The position numbers and the translations under genes were made by a program. Positions 5,178 through 5,523 of a DNA stretch of 5,523 nucleotides are shown here, piece by piece (within the stretch, counting starts at the first letter, position 1; each line of letters opens with the position of its first letter). This DNA is from CAZCWX01 sp964502465 (GTDB taxonomy: Bacteria; Desulfobacterota; Binatia; Bin18): positions 1 to 5,523 of the forward strand of contig CAZCWX010000202.1 of assembly GCA_964502465.1 (NCBI GenBank). Reading direction: 5' to 3'. Under the pieces are notes generated by a model that was given only the letters and a program-made list of their open reading frames with translations, searched no databases and was not told the origin of the DNA.

Positions 5178-5408
5178 ATGCCGTACTGTTGTGGCTCCCA
5201 TCATCACCATCATCACTGCTGGCATCCCGAGTGGGACTGGCCTGAACCGTATCCGCCGTATCCGCGGCGCTACACTGAATCACCACGCGACGATTACCTT
5301 CGTCGGCTCGAGGAGGAACGTGACCTGCAGGAGCAGCGATTGCGCCGCCTGGAGCAGGAACTGGAGGAACTCCGCCGGCAACGCCGTGGCCCGCAGGAAC
5401 AACCCTGA
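5178..5408 (+). CDS. Small His/Cys-rich coiled-coil protein, candidate metal binder
   Basis: I do not recognise a named family for this 76-residue protein. The N-terminus is MPYCCGS, then six consecutive histidines (8-13), Cys14, Trp15 and His16. A Trp/Pro/Tyr-rich linker follows (WDWPEPYPPYPRR, 19-31). From about residue 37 to 70 there is a highly charged amphipathic helix with Leu at heptad-like spacing (LRRLEEERDL, then LRRLEQELEELRR), almost certainly a coiled coil that makes dimers or trimers. There is no signal peptide or membrane segment, so it should be cytoplasmic. Three Cys and seven His within 13 residues (4-16) make divalent metal binding (Zn, Ni, Co or Cu) likely, though unproven. 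It is divergent from the cytochrome/ZIP operon and sits just before a CDF-like remnant, which fits a metal storage or buffering role. Confidence 0.75.
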   Translation: MPYCCGSHHHHHHCWHPEWDWPEPYPPYPRRYTESPRDDYLRRLEEERDLQEQRLRRLEQELEELRRQRRGPQEQP

Positions 5409-5410
5409 GG

Positions 5411-5523
5411 GCAAACTCAAGCAGCAGTCGTTGTGAGTACCGCATTGGGCAAACCGTGAACTCCCCCAGTCTGATTGCCGATGCCCCCGAGTTCCGGGCG
5501 TAGGTGCTATCTGCGGCATCGTG
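5411..5523 (+). pseudogene. Possible cation diffusion facilitator (CDF) transporter remnant
   Basis: Read from base 5411, the plus strand gives YRIGQTVNSPSLIADA, then PEFRA, a TAG at 5501-5503, and VLSAAS up to the window edge. This resembles the CDF segment leading into the metal-site helix (usual form G-x-x-x-x-S-x-x-LxADA-x-(H/E)-x-x-x-D-x-LS). The TAG falls where the family usually has its metal-site Asp. There is no start codon or Shine-Dalgarno site, and the homology seems to begin near 5435, only about 27 bases after the His-rich gene. It is therefore probably a 5'-truncated, stop-containing relic whose rest lies beyond the window. The identification is by motif recall over some 25 residues and is tentative. 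Confidence 0.35.

Noticed and set aside
1..5523. CRISPR arrays, tRNA or rRNA genes, insertion sequences
   Set aside because: I saw no spaced direct repeats, cloverleaf or rRNA blocks, and no transposase motif.

Overview
The window is moderately GC-rich bacterial DNA with tight gene packing, overlapping starts and stops, and good Shine-Dalgarno sites. The gene set (an alternate F1Fo ATPase, a periplasmic c-type cytochrome, a membrane thiol-disulfide relay and a ZIP metal transporter) suggests a respiring Gram-negative bacterium. Nitrospirota, NC10 and Proteobacteria are all plausible, but I cannot fix the taxon from this stretch.

Layout. (1) Bases 1-1229, plus strand: the 3' end of an F1 ATPase alpha gene overlaps a complete gamma gene. 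No beta or epsilon gene follows gamma. That is the end of an N-ATPase-type operon (atpDCQRBEFAG), not of a housekeeping atp operon. (2) Bases 1230-1434: a junction region. On the minus strand it holds the first 27 codons of an alpha-glucan (glycogen/maltodextrin) phosphorylase, which start on the stop codon of the methyltransferase gene and break off right after the YSGG motif. (3) Bases 1435-4857, all minus strand, read right to left: a monohaem cytochrome c, a ZIP-family metal transporter, a thioredoxin-CcdA/DsbD-type fusion, an 80-residue thiamine-binding-family (MTH1187/YkoF-like) protein and a class I SAM methyltransferase. Gaps of 81, about 40, 30 and 7 bases suggest an operon. The phosphorylase remnant is its last, broken member. 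(4) Bases 4858-5177: a divergent intergenic region with an extended -10 promoter for the cytochrome operon. An imperfect 11-bp inverted repeat covers both promoter boxes. (5) Bases 5178-5408, plus strand: a 76-residue protein with a natural run of six histidines flanked by cysteines and a charged coiled-coil tail. (6) Bases 5409-5523: what looks like a remnant of a cation diffusion facilitator (CDF) transporter, truncated and carrying an in-frame TAG.

The common theme of the minus-strand cluster and its right flank is envelope redox chemistry and divalent metal handling: ZIP uptake, a His/Cys-rich candidate metal binder, a possible former CDF exporter, a periplasmic thiol relay and a cytochrome c. 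Two broken gene ends flank the cluster, so the region has probably been rearranged (or mis-assembled) at both edges. The best candidates for something undescribed are the His6/Cys coiled-coil protein and its divergent, operator-like promoter region next to the cytochrome/ZIP/thiol-relay operon.
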